From positions 1-64,000 of the forward strand of contig NZ_JAUOZU010000015.1 of assembly GCF_030551875.1 (NCBI RefSeq): a stretch of DNA of 64,000 nucleotides. Direction: 5' to 3'. A program made the translations under genes and the position numbers. Source of the DNA: Fluviirhizobium alvei. Lineage in GTDB: Bacteria; Pseudomonadota; Alphaproteobacteria; Rhizobiales; Rhizobiaceae. Positions 1 through 8,327 of this stretch are shown piece by piece; the first letter of the stretch is position 1, and each line of letters begins with the position of its first letter. The notes under the pieces were generated by a model. The model worked only from the letters and a program-made list of their open reading frames with translations, had not been told where the DNA came from and made no database searches.

Positions 1-99
1 TCCGGCTATGGACGTTTCGGCGGCAAGGCTGCCATCAACGAGTTCACAGAACTCCGCTGGATCACAATCGAAGATCCAAACCAGCATTACCCGTTCTGA
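1..99 (+). CDS. Aldehyde dehydrogenase, C-terminal fragment (runs in from the left)
   Basis: Frame 1 is open from the first base to a TGA at 97-99 and gives 32 residues. It contains GYGRFGGKAAINEFTELRW, which is the usual C-terminal end of NAD(P)-dependent aldehyde dehydrogenases, especially those acting on benzaldehyde- or vanillin-like substrates. The catalytic part lies outside the window, so substrate and start cannot be judged. It reads in the same direction as the catabolic genes further right and may belong to the same island, but a broken regulator and an AraC gene separate them. Confidence 0.75.
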   Translation, partial: SGYGRFGGKAAINEFTELRWITIEDPNQHYPF

Positions 100-129
100 C
101 AGGTGGCTGCAAAACGGCTCCTGACTTAC

Positions 130-427
130 GGAGCCCTAGGGCGCGCGCGACCACAGAGCTGATCGCGGCTATTTCCGGTGCCGCGATTTCCAGCCTCTTT
201 GCTACAGCGCGTCTGATCAGACCAGCGTTTTCCAATGCGCGGATACCTTCGCGGATCGTCGAACGGTGGACGCGAAGCTACTCTGCAAGTTCGCCTTCTG
301 TGGGAAGCAACTGACCAGTCTTGAGCCGACCGGCCACGATTTGTTCCTCTATCATCCGGGCGACCCGCCTGTACGCAGGCTCAATGTCCACCTGTCGCAA
401 GCCGCCGCTCTCCAACAAATCGGACAT
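130..427 (-). pseudogene. GntR-family regulator, broken and truncated
   Basis: Reading leftward from an ATG at 425-427 gives a winged-helix domain with LLPTEGELAE, then an in-frame TAG (278-280) where the family normally has a residue in LAEQL or similar. The same frame then continues with VHRSTIREGIRALENAGLIR, the recognition helix of GntR regulators. Recognisable similarity fades near position 130, about 100 residues from the start, and the frame runs into the 3' end of the aldehyde dehydrogenase gene. The effector-binding half expected of a roughly 230-residue protein is missing. The gene is therefore dead twice over: a nonsense codon in the DNA-binding domain and loss of the C-terminal domain. 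Confidence 0.75.
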
Positions 428-759
428 ACACCGATCCCTCTCTTCAAATTAATCTTGTCACTAGGCGACATAGATTAATTGGACGAGCAATGATCACCGC
501 CAATGCTGCTTATTCAGAAGCGTCGCACTTCAGCCATGTACCTGTCGTCAACTTGACCACGATTACATTGTCAGATAATCCTATAATCCTGCAATGTCGC
601 CGGTCAAGATCCCAATCTCGTCGGGCTGGGGAGATAGTTCTATCTACCTTGGAAAACACGCAGCGTTCCAAAAAGAGCGGAGGAACCTCTTCCGGAACAA
701 AGCCAGCCGCGCGGAAGTGGGGCGGGTATAGAACTATCGACTGTCTGGGAGGAACAGAG

Positions 760-1719
760 ATGAACAGTGCCTGCGATACGGTGCGAAGCTCCGTCGTAGA
801 AATGGGCGAGTACCAACCAGAAACCATCGACGCCTTATTTACGCGGGTTGAGCTTTCATGGCCGAAAAACGCCCATGCCCGGTTTACTGTGGCACGACCC
901 GGCGATCTGTTGCTTGTGCGTTCAGCTCACTCTGCTCCGAACAGCTCGTCGCGCCGCCTGCAACGTCATATGAACGATGCCGACAGCCGGTATTACTTCG
1001 CCTGTCTGCCATTGATAGGGGGAATACGCGTCAAGCACCTCGGCCGTGAATGCAGCTTGAACCGAGGTCAATTGGGTATTGTCGCCGCCGATCAAGAATA
1101 TGAGATCGAGATGTCCGATGAGCTCGAGGCGCTCTGGCTGCGCATACCTGCAGAGGTTCTGCGCTCTTACGCCCTGTCGGTGAATGATGTCCTCTGGCGA
1201 GCTCTGGATGCGAACAAGGGGATGGGCCTTGCGGTACAGCACCTTGCCAGCAGCGCCTTGAGCGAATTCAATGAAGTGAGCCTAAGGGGTGCAAAGCTTC
1301 TTGCGCAGTCTCTGGTCAGCTTTGTCGGTGAAATGGTCAATGCCGAAGTTCATGATGGCGCCGTCGGCTTGAGCCTGCATCGCAAGAAGATCCTGGCTCG
1401 CGCTTGCGAATTCATCGAAGCCCATCTCGATGATGAAGATCTTAGCCCGCAAACCATCGCCAACGGCATTGGCATCAGCGCCCGTTACCTGTCGGACATT
1501 TTCTCCGCCGAAGGCGTTTCCCCCATGCGGTGGGTTCAGAAGCGGCGGCTCGAAGCCTGCCGCAAGGAGCTGGAGTTGAACCGCAAGGTTGGCTCTCAAC
1601 TCATTTGCGAGATTGCCTATGCGGCCGGGTTCACCAACGTGTCCAGTTTCAACCGTGCTTTCAAGGCGCAGTATGGCCGTTCACCAAGCGAGTTCATGGG
1701 AACAAAACCACAGAATTGA
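760..1719 (+). CDS. AraC-family transcriptional regulator
   Basis: This 319-residue protein has an N-terminal cupin-like sensor of the AraC_binding_2 kind (about residues 20-190) and a C-terminal double helix-turn-helix (about 215-315), including GISARYLSDIFSAEGVSPMRW and the second-helix stretch IAYAAGFTNVSSFNRAFK. The frame is open from 490, but the first 90 codons do not resemble the family. The ATG at 760 follows GGGAGGAACAGAG, a good ribosome binding site, and gives the usual AraC length. It is the only intact regulator next to the catabolic genes that follow and is the best candidate for their activator. The inducer is unknown. Confidence 0.88.
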   Translation: MNSACDTVRSSVVEMGEYQPETIDALFTRVELSWPKNAHARFTVARPGDLLLVRSAHSAPNSSSRRLQRHMNDADSRYYFACLPLIGGIRVKHLGRECSLNRGQLGIVAADQEYEIEMSDELEALWLRIPAEVLRSYALSVNDVLWRALDANKGMGLAVQHLASSALSEFNEVSLRGAKLLAQSLVSFVGEMVNAEVHDGAVGLSLHRKKILARACEFIEAHLDDEDLSPQTIANGIGISARYLSDIFSAEGVSPMRWVQKRRLEACRKELELNRKVGSQLICEIAYAAGFTNVSSFNRAFKAQYGRSPSEFMGTKPQN

Positions 1720-1842
1720 TCCAGGCGGATCAATTCTGCAGAGGCGAAATGCCACGCCGTTTCGTATCTTGATAGCTACGCTGCTGGTTCTCGCCGGCGC
1801 ACGGGGATATGCGCTTTGGTTTCACCCCGAAAAACTCTTCTT

Positions 1843-1877
1843 GCACGGCAAAGCAATAGTGCCGTTAGCGTGAAGTG
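1843..1877. repeat. Palindromic element, copy A, upstream of the first SDR gene
   Basis: ACGGCA (1845-1850) and TGCCGT (1860-1865) form a perfect inverted repeat with a 9-base spacer, followed by TAGCGTGAAGTG. Related copies lie at 9117-9137 and 16952-16972 with the same 6-9-6 layout and trailing sequence. This copy sits in the gap between the AraC gene and the SDR gene, about 110 bases before the SDR start. It could be an operator, a short RNA hairpin or a REP-like element; position favours an operator. Confidence 0.6.
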
Positions 1878-1972
1878 AAGCCTGGATATTTCTCTAAACT
1901 CGACATTGCAGGAGATCTCACGCCCCTGGGTAGAGAAGATCGTCGGCATGTCATGACTGGAGGAGAGAGGGG

Positions 1973-2758
1973 ATGGCACAACAACACAGGCCGGTTGCGG
2001 TCGTAACGGGGGGCCGGCAGGGTCTGGGACGCGGTTGCGCGTTGGCTTTGGCTGACCGTGGATTTGATCTGGTCATTGTCGATCGTCACGACGACGATAT
2101 TGCACGTGAGACGCTAGCTCAACTCGCAAGCAAAGGTGCTGGCGCGCATTTCGTCAAGGCCGACATTTCCGATCTCGGAACTCTCGAACGACTTGCCCAC
2201 GAAGCATGGGACGCATTTGGTGCGATCGATTGCCTGGTCAACAATGCCGGGGTCGCGCCGCTGAGACTGAGCAATGTCCTCACGCTCACGCCCGAGGCGT
2301 TCGAACACAATATCGGCATCAACTTGCGCGGCAATTTCTTTCTAGCCCAGGCCGTTGGACGCCTGATGCAGGCAGCCGAAGACGGGCCCTACTATCGCAG
2401 CATGATGTTCATCACATCGATCGCCGCCAATCACGTCTCTGTCGATATCCCGGAATATTGCATTTCCAAGGCCGGCCTCTCGATGGTCGCCGGCCTCTTT
2501 GCGCTGACGCTTGCCGGCTCGGGCATCCATGTCCATGAAGTCCGGCCGGGTTTCATCCGTACGGCCATGACTGCAAGCGAGGGCGCTCCAAGCGAGGCCA
2601 TCGAGGCTCATATCCGGAATGGCGACGTGCCCATGAATCGGTGGGGTGAAGAGAGCGATGTCGGGCGCACCATCGCAACGCTCGCGGCGGGCGAATTGCC
2701 CTATCTGGTCGGTCATCCTGTTTATGTGGATGGCGGCTATGGCATCGCAACCGCATAG
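1973..2758 (+). CDS. Short-chain dehydrogenase/reductase (FabG-like)
   Basis: A 261-residue classical SDR. The NAD(P)-binding motif is TGGRQGLG near residue 13, followed by NNAG near residue 91 and the catalytic YCISK with an upstream serine (FITSIAANH). The C-terminal end is VYVDGGYG. GGAGGAGAGAGG precedes the ATG. It starts the run of catabolic genes and is followed by a hairpin and the importer genes. It most likely interconverts an alcohol and a ketone in the pathway. SDR sequence alone does not define substrate; there are four such enzymes in this cluster, which suggests several different oxidation steps or stereoisomers. Confidence 0.88.
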   Translation: MAQQHRPVAVVTGGRQGLGRGCALALADRGFDLVIVDRHDDDIARETLAQLASKGAGAHFVKADISDLGTLERLAHEAWDAFGAIDCLVNNAGVAPLRLSNVLTLTPEAFEHNIGINLRGNFFLAQAVGRLMQAAEDGPYYRSMMFITSIAANHVSVDIPEYCISKAGLSMVAGLFALTLAGSGIHVHEVRPGFIRTAMTASEGAPSEAIEAHIRNGDVPMNRWGEESDVGRTIATLAAGELPYLVGHPVYVDGGYGIATA

Positions 2759-2798
2759 GCTTCGAAGCTTGCATTAGACGCATGGGACGGAGTGGCGC

Positions 2799-2825
2799 TT
2801 CGGCATTCGGCTCTGAGATGCCGAA
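2799..2825 (+). terminator. Hairpin between the SDR gene and the importer operon
   Basis: TTCGGCAT (2799-2806) and ATGCCGAA (2818-2825) form a perfect 8-base stem with an 11-base loop. No T-run follows, so it may be an attenuating or mRNA-protecting hairpin, or an operator for the importer genes 100 bases downstream, rather than a simple terminator. Confidence 0.4.
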
Positions 2826-2927
2826 ACGCTGTTGCGTCCCCGCTCGGCGCACTTTTGTAGCGAGGCGGAAGCCGCGCGGTGCTCCGTGGCCAAATAGCAA
2901 ATCTGAAAATGGGAGAGGAGTAAGCAG

Positions 2928-4124
2928 ATGAAGACCCACTTGAAACATGTATGGAAGGCAGCCGGCCTCTGTATCGCACTGAGCGTCGGCGTTCTGGCAC
3001 TTGGAGGCACGGCGCTTGCCGCCGGGCCGACCTGTGCCGATGGACCGATCCGGTTGGGTGCGGTTTCGACCGTGACCGGCCCGGTGGATTTTTCCGCAGG
3101 ACCGAAAGCCACAGCGGCCTTTTTCGAACAGCTCAATGCCGCCGGCGGCATCAATGGCTGCAAGGTTGAATATGAGATCGCCGATGATCGCGGCGACCCG
3201 TTGGTTGCGGCTCAATCCGCTCGCGATCTCATCGACAATCGTGGAATCGTGGCGATGGTCGGCAATGCCAGCCTACTCGATTGCGGCGTGAACGCCGGTC
3301 TCTACCAGCGCTCCAATGTGTTGAGCGTTGCCGGCCTCGGGGTCGACCCGGTCTGCTACAACTCACCCTCGGTCGCGCCGGTCCATCCCGGACCCTACAC
3401 GCTGACGACTGCCATGCTCTACTACGCCAGCCAGGAACTCGGCGCCAAGAAGCTCTGCGCTTTCAACTATGTCATCGGCGGTTGGAAAGAGGCGATGGAA
3501 AACGCCCTGAAAGATTGGGAAACCATCACTGGCAACAAGCTTCAAATAATCGATATGACTTTGCCAGTTCAGGGAGACCTGACGCCGTTCCTCATTCGCG
3601 CGCGGGATGAAGGTTGTGATGCCGTGTTCACCAACCAGGTCGAACCGGGGATCGTCCAATGGATCAACACCGCCGATGCCCAGGGGATCACTGGCATCAA
3701 CTGGCTCTTCCTGGCGTCGGGCTACACCGAAGGCGTCGCGTCTGCCCTGGCGAAATCCGGTCAGCCGATCTATGTCGGCACAGAATGGGAGCCTTATACG
3801 CTGTCTTCCGAGGCCAACAAGGATTGGCGCGCCATGGTGACGGAAGCCAAACTTCCGGCCAGTGCGTTCTCGCAAGGTGGCTATCTCGCAGGCCGGATCA
3901 TCGCCGATGTCATCGCCGGCATCGACGGTCCGGTGACACGCGACACCGTGACTGCGGCTCTCCGCGACATGCAGCCGGCATCCTATCCGATTGCGGCCGG
4001 CCCTTATCGCTTCGGAAAGGGAGCGACGGACAGCCCGATGCGCGCGACCAAGGTGGTCAAGCTCGAAGGCGGCGAATGGAAAATCGTCACGCCCGACTGG
4101 TTCGTCCTGCCCGCGAAGAAATGA
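2928..4124 (+). CDS. ABC transporter substrate-binding protein, branched-chain amino acid type
   Basis: A 398-residue periplasmic binding protein with an N-terminal signal peptide (basic start, hydrophobic core ending in GGTALA, likely cut near residue 32). The mature protein begins with the family pattern IRLGAVSTVTGP and continues with LNAAGGINGCKVEYEIADD, typical of LivJ/LivK-like receptors (Peripla_BP_6). GGGAGAGGAG precedes the ATG. Receptors of this family bind many ligands besides amino acids, including aromatic and terpenoid acids, so the ligand is best guessed from the neighbouring catabolic genes. A strong hairpin follows the stop, as is common where a receptor must be made in excess over its permease. 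Confidence 0.9.
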   Translation: MKTHLKHVWKAAGLCIALSVGVLALGGTALAAGPTCADGPIRLGAVSTVTGPVDFSAGPKATAAFFEQLNAAGGINGCKVEYEIADDRGDPLVAAQSARDLIDNRGIVAMVGNASLLDCGVNAGLYQRSNVLSVAGLGVDPVCYNSPSVAPVHPGPYTLTTAMLYYASQELGAKKLCAFNYVIGGWKEAMENALKDWETITGNKLQIIDMTLPVQGDLTPFLIRARDEGCDAVFTNQVEPGIVQWINTADAQGITGINWLFLASGYTEGVASALAKSGQPIYVGTEWEPYTLSSEANKDWRAMVTEAKLPASAFSQGGYLAGRIIADVIAGIDGPVTRDTVTAALRDMQPASYPIAAGPYRFGKGATDSPMRATKVVKLEGGEWKIVTPDWFVLPAKK

Positions 4125-4135
4125 TGCATGTGTTT

Positions 4136-4168
4136 GCCGGGCAGCGATCCAAGGATTGCCTGCCCGGC
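4136..4168 (+). promoter_or_regulatory. Strong hairpin after the binding-protein gene
   Basis: GCCGGGCAG at 4136-4144 pairs with CTGCCCGGC at 4160-4168, a 9-base GC-rich stem, and the inner bases extend it with one bulge. No T-run follows and the permease gene starts 26 bases later, so it more likely protects the 3' end of the receptor mRNA or partly terminates than fully stops transcription. Confidence 0.6.
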
Positions 4169-4193
4169 CTCCTCATCAACCGAGATTGACTTC

Positions 4194-5063
4194 ATGAACG
4201 CTCTACTCACGTCCGCGGTCGCAGGGCTTTCCGCCGGCGGTGCCTATGCGATCCTAGGGGTCTGCGTCGTCTTCACCTATAGGCTCGTTGCCGTCGTAAA
4301 CTTTACGGCGACAGCACTTGGCGCCGTCGGTGCCTTTTCGATGGTTCTGCTCTCCGAACGCGGTCTTCCGCTTCTCCCCGCCACGCTGATCGGCATCGCG
4401 GTCGGGACCTTCGCTTCTGTCGCTGTCGGCTTCATCACAACGGTCTGGTTCTCAGGGGCCAACCAATCCGTCAAGGCTGCGGTAACCGCGGCAATCCTCG
4501 TCTGCATCGTCGCCTTGGGCCTTCGCTTTACCGGCGGCCAGCATCCGCGGGCATTTCCTGATCTCGTCGGCGGCGCTGGCTTGAGCATCGCAAATGTCAT
4601 AATAACCAAGGCGTCACTTCTTGCTATTGGACTGGCCCTGCTGCTGACGATTGCCGTCGAGCAGTTTCTGGCCCGCACCCGTACGGGCCTGCAGCTCCGT
4701 GCGCTTTCGGAACGGCCAATGGCGGCAGAACTACTCGGCATTCGGGTGCGGTGGCTGGCGCTCGGGGTCTGGGGCGTGAGCGGTGCCGTCACCTGTTTTG
4801 CCCTGATGCTGGTTGCGCCTTTGCGGTCACCGGATTTCGGATCGCTCAGTCTGCTCGTCGTGCCGGCGTTTGCAGCCGCCCTGATCGGGTCATTCCGGAG
4901 TTTCCGGATCGCGCTGATCGGCGGAATCGTGATCGGTATCATCGAAGGGATCGCCAGCGGCTTTGTTGGTTTGAACCAATATCGGGCGGCAGTGCCGTTC
5001 ATCGTCATTCTCGTCGTACTTTTGTGGTCACAGAGAGGAGCCCGCTGGGATGAAGCGCGCTAG
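4194..5063 (+). CDS. ABC transporter permease, LivH-like
   Basis: A 289-residue integral membrane protein of the LivH family. It has about eight hydrophobic segments, an N-terminal GLSAGGAYAILG, and the cytoplasmic coupling region TGLQLRALSERPMAAELLGI. The open frame extends upstream to 4128, but that extension passes through the hairpin and is not membrane-like. The ATG at 4194 gives the family start. Its 3' end overlaps the next gene by 14 bases, showing translational coupling. With the following fused protein it forms the membrane channel for the substrate delivered by the binding protein. Confidence 0.88.
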   Translation: MNALLTSAVAGLSAGGAYAILGVCVVFTYRLVAVVNFTATALGAVGAFSMVLLSERGLPLLPATLIGIAVGTFASVAVGFITTVWFSGANQSVKAAVTAAILVCIVALGLRFTGGQHPRAFPDLVGGAGLSIANVIITKASLLAIGLALLLTIAVEQFLARTRTGLQLRALSERPMAAELLGIRVRWLALGVWGVSGAVTCFALMLVAPLRSPDFGSLSLLVVPAFAAALIGSFRSFRIALIGGIVIGIIEGIASGFVGLNQYRAAVPFIVILVVLLWSQRGARWDEAR

Positions 5064-6774
5064 TGGACTGAACGCTCTGAAAACAGCGGTTTCGATCATT
5101 TCGCTCGGCCTGATCTGCCTGTTTCTCCTGCCGGCATACTGGGTCTATCTCGTCACTGCCGTTTTCATCATCGGCGTTTCCCTGCAGAGCATGGGGATAG
5201 TGGTCGGTCGGGCCGGCATGATCTCGCTCTGCCAGATGTCCTTTGCCGGAGTGGGCGCCTGGACGGTGGGATATCTCAATCTCGCCGGTTTTCCAGGCGG
5301 TTTACCGGTTTGGATCGTCATCGGTGGACTTGCGGCGGTACCGTTCGGGGTCGCAATCGGATTGCCTGCCTTGAGGCTGCGCGGCATCAATCTCGCGATC
5401 GTCACTTTGGGCTTTGCCGTTGCATTCGGAGTGGTGCTGGGATCGACGACATTTCCGGGTCAGACGACCTTTACCCTCGTCGCCCGTCCGACAGGTTTCG
5501 AAAGCGACACCGGTTACTTCGTCTTCGTTGTCGGGGTCTATTGCCTAATCGCCGTTGCGATCGAGTTTCTCGTACGGTCGCGTCTGGGCGCATCATGGCT
5601 TGCAGTGCGCCATTCGGAGCGCGCGGCCGCCTCGCTCGGTGTTTCCGTGCCGCGCGCAAAATTGAGCGCCTTCGCCATCAGCGCCTTCCTTGCGGGAATC
5701 GCCGGCGGTTTGCTGACCGGATATATGGGCACCGCGCTTGCCGACAATTTTTCCATGATGCAGTCGCTCACGCTTTTTGCGGTCGCAACCATGGTCGGAG
5801 CGCATTTTACCCTCGGGGCCATCATCGGCGGCCTCTTGGTTGCGTTCTTTCCGGAATTGTTGCGACGCCTCAACCTGCCGCAGGATTTCGGCAGCGTTCT
5901 GTTCGGTATCGGCGCCGTTCAGGCGTTGAGTACGGGCGAAACGATCAGCGAAACCTTCCTTAGGCTCGGCCTTAAATGGCTGTCGCGCCCGGCAACAGAC
6001 AAACAACGCGCAGCTGTCGATGCCTTGCCCGCCGCGCGCGTGTTTGCCGAGGCGGAACGGGCGCTCGAAGTGCGCGACCTGACCGTTCGCTACGGCAATG
6101 TCGTGGCCGTGAACGCTGCCTCGCTTGCCGTGCCGAGGGGCAAGGTTGTCGGATTGATCGGGCCGAATGGCGCCGGAAAGTCCACTTTCGTTGACGCCAT
6201 CACGGGGTTCATCCACCAATATGACGGTGAGATCCTGTTTCAGGGCACCAGTATCGACGCCCTAAATGTGACACAACGCGCCCGCGTCGGCATTCGCCGC
6301 ACCTGGCAAACGACCCGAATAGCGCCTGAACTGACGGTCGGCGACTATATCCACCTGTCTTCGGGCGGAGAACTCGACGACGAGCAGATCGATGCGGTTC
6401 TCGCATGGCTCGGCTGCCCTTCAGCCGATGCGCTGATCGATACGATCGACGCCGGTGCCAGGCGATTGCTCGATGTTGCCGGTGTCGTCGCAGCCCGCCC
6501 GCCCGTCATTCTGCTCGATGAGCCGGCGGCGGGCCAATCCTATGCCGAGGCCGTGATGCTCGGCCAGCGGATTGCAGAGATCCCCTCTCGGTTCGGATCT
6601 TCGGTTCTGCTGATCGAGCACGACATGGACCTGGTTCGAACGGCTTGTTCGGAGGTGACGGTTCTCGATTTCGGCACGGTCATCGCGACGGGGCCGACCC
6701 GCGACGTGCTGGCCATGCCGATCGTGCAAAAAGCCTATATGGGCATCGATATCGATCTGGAGGCAGCCGAATGA
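5050..6774 (+). CDS. LivM-LivG fusion: permease joined to ABC ATPase
   Basis: One 574-residue frame joins a LivM-type permease (about residues 1-305, with VRHSERAAASLGVSVPRAKL as coupling loop) to a LivG-type ATPase (about 335-574). The ATPase has Walker A GPNGAGKST, a Walker B ending in LLDEPAAG and the switch histidine in LLIEHDMDLV. The usual ABC signature (LSxGQQ or YGDQRR) is degenerate: the matching place reads IDAGARRLLDVA, keeping the glycine but not the glutamines. LivM-LivG fusions are known in this transporter class. The partner ATPase downstream has a normal signature, so this half may work as the weaker site of an asymmetric pair. The gene overlaps both neighbours. Confidence 0.87.
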   Translation: MKRASGLNALKTAVSIISLGLICLFLLPAYWVYLVTAVFIIGVSLQSMGIVVGRAGMISLCQMSFAGVGAWTVGYLNLAGFPGGLPVWIVIGGLAAVPFGVAIGLPALRLRGINLAIVTLGFAVAFGVVLGSTTFPGQTTFTLVARPTGFESDTGYFVFVVGVYCLIAVAIEFLVRSRLGASWLAVRHSERAAASLGVSVPRAKLSAFAISAFLAGIAGGLLTGYMGTALADNFSMMQSLTLFAVATMVGAHFTLGAIIGGLLVAFFPELLRRLNLPQDFGSVLFGIGAVQALSTGETISETFLRLGLKWLSRPATDKQRAAVDALPAARVFAEAERALEVRDLTVRYGNVVAVNAASLAVPRGKVVGLIGPNGAGKSTFVDAITGFIHQYDGEILFQGTSIDALNVTQRARVGIRRTWQTTRIAPELTVGDYIHLSSGGELDDEQIDAVLAWLGCPSADALIDTIDAGARRLLDVAGVVAARPPVILLDEPAAGQSYAEAVMLGQRIAEIPSRFGSSVLLIEHDMDLVRTACSEVTVLDFGTVIATGPTRDVLAMPIVQKAYMGIDIDLEAAE

Positions 6775-7490
6775 CCATGCTGGAAGTACGGGCGCTCGTC
6801 ATTCACAGAACGAACATTCCGGTGGTGCGGGGTGTCAGCCTCATCGCGCGGGCCGGCGAAATCAGCGTGCTTCTTGGCGCCAATGGCGCCGGCAAGACAA
6901 CCTTGCTTGAGGGGATTTCGGGCGTTGCACCGGTCGCAGATGGAGAGGTCCTGCTCGAAAACGTTAACCTCTCTCGGGAGGGAGCCGGCACCAGATCGCG
7001 GGCCGGACTGGCGCATGTCGAACAGGGCCGCACGGTTTTCGGAAGCATGACGACCGAGGAAAATTTGCTGGTCGGTCAACGAGATGACGCGGCCCTCGAT
7101 CAGATTTACGATCTCTTTCCAGAGCTTCTTGCCCGGAGGGACATCCAGTCCCGCATGCTCTCGGGTGGCGAACAGCAGATGGTGGTCATTGGTCGGGCGC
7201 TGGCTGGCCGCCCGAAGGTTTTGCTGATCGACGAGATGTCTGCCGGGCTGGCACCTGTCGTGGTCAGCAGGCTGATGAAGGGTGTCCGGCGGTTGGCTGA
7301 CCAGGGCCTGGCCGTGGTGCTGGTCGAACAGTTTGCCCATCTGGCTCTGGAGATCGGCGATCGTGCCTATGTGATGCGGCGCGGCCGTGTAGTCTACGAA
7401 GGCGATTGCGCCTCTCTCCGCAATGATCCAGCGCGGCTCCATCACCTTTATCTCGGCGATCTCAACGACGCGGGCGTCGACGTCGTCTAA
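6771..7490 (+). CDS. ABC transporter ATPase, LivF-like
   Basis: A 239-residue ABC ATPase with Walker A GANGAGKTT, signature LSGGEQQM, Walker B LLIDEMSAGLAP and switch region VLVEQF. An upstream extension to 6645 is open, but the ATG at 6771 overlaps the TGA of the fused permease-ATPase gene (ATGA), the usual coupled arrangement, and gives the normal LivF start. It completes a four-gene importer (receptor, permease, fused permease-ATPase, ATPase). Because the partner ATPase has a degenerate signature, this subunit may provide the main catalytic site. Confidence 0.9.
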   Translation: MTMLEVRALVIHRTNIPVVRGVSLIARAGEISVLLGANGAGKTTLLEGISGVAPVADGEVLLENVNLSREGAGTRSRAGLAHVEQGRTVFGSMTTEENLLVGQRDDAALDQIYDLFPELLARRDIQSRMLSGGEQQMVVIGRALAGRPKVLLIDEMSAGLAPVVVSRLMKGVRRLADQGLAVVLVEQFAHLALEIGDRAYVMRRGRVVYEGDCASLRNDPARLHHLYLGDLNDAGVDVV

Positions 7491-7553
7491 CGCGTGCCGC
7501 CAGACGAGATCATCGACACGATAGCAGCATTCAATTCAAAGGGAGTGAAACGA

Positions 7554-8309
7554 ATGACCGGACGAAGACTGGATGGCAAGGTTGCTGTCATCACCGGCGG
7601 CGCCAGCGGTATCGGCCAGGCGTGCGCGTTACGATTTGCGGAAGAAGGCGCCCGGATCCTGATCGCCGACATGAAGCCGGGTGAGGAGACATTGCAGCGC
7701 ATCCGTGCGGCTGGGGGGGAGGCCGAGACACTGATCGTCGATACGACCTCTGACCGCGATTGCGAAAGCATGATCGACACGGCGGTGGAGCGGTTCGGCC
7801 AGGTCGACGTTGGGGTTTTTGCGGCCGGCATCCGGCTTGATCCGATCCCCATGCTGGAACTCGACACGCCTGTCTTCCAGCGAATGCTCGATATCAATCT
7901 GACAGGGGTGATGCGTTCAGCGCGCGCATTGGCGCGCAAACTGATGACACAGGGGACGGGTGGATCGATCGTCAACATTGCCTCGACCGCAGGCAAGATA
8001 CCGATCGAGGGTTCGGGCGCCTACTGCATGGCCAAGGCGGGAGTGATCATGCTGACCAAGGTGATGGCGCTTGAACTCGCCCAGACGGGTATTCGCGTGA
8101 ATGCCGTGGCGCCGGGCTTCACCTCAACACCGATGTGGGACGTTGCCGAAGACAGTAACGAGAACCGCTGGGCAATGGCAATGACACCGATGAAACGCAC
8201 CGGCACGCCGCACGAGCAGGCCAATACCTGTCTTTTCCTGGCCTCCGACGAGAGCAGCTATATGACCGGTCAGACACTTTATTCTGCCGGTGGCCAGTTC
8301 GTCGATTGA
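7554..8309 (+). CDS. Short-chain dehydrogenase/reductase
   Basis: A 251-residue classical SDR with TGGASGIG at the N-terminal nucleotide site, a catalytic serine in IVNIASTAG, YCMAK, and C-terminal YSAGGQFVD. In place of the usual NNAG it has FAAGI, a common variant. The frame is open from 7494, but the ATG at 7554 follows AAGGGAGTG and gives the standard N-terminus. It is the first enzyme gene after the importer and is followed 18 bases later by another SDR. It probably oxidises a hydroxyl or reduces a keto group of the imported compound or an intermediate. Confidence 0.87.
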   Translation: MTGRRLDGKVAVITGGASGIGQACALRFAEEGARILIADMKPGEETLQRIRAAGGEAETLIVDTTSDRDCESMIDTAVERFGQVDVGVFAAGIRLDPIPMLELDTPVFQRMLDINLTGVMRSARALARKLMTQGTGGSIVNIASTAGKIPIEGSGAYCMAKAGVIMLTKVMALELAQTGIRVNAVAPGFTSTPMWDVAEDSNENRWAMAMTPMKRTGTPHEQANTCLFLASDESSYMTGQTLYSAGGQFVD

Positions 8310-8327
8310 AGTTACCGGAAGAAGAGT

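Noticed and set aside
1589-1873. A short plus-strand frame past the AraC stop with a hydrophobic end
   Set aside because: Most of it overlaps the AraC gene and it has no ribosome site; the tail runs into palindrome copy A.
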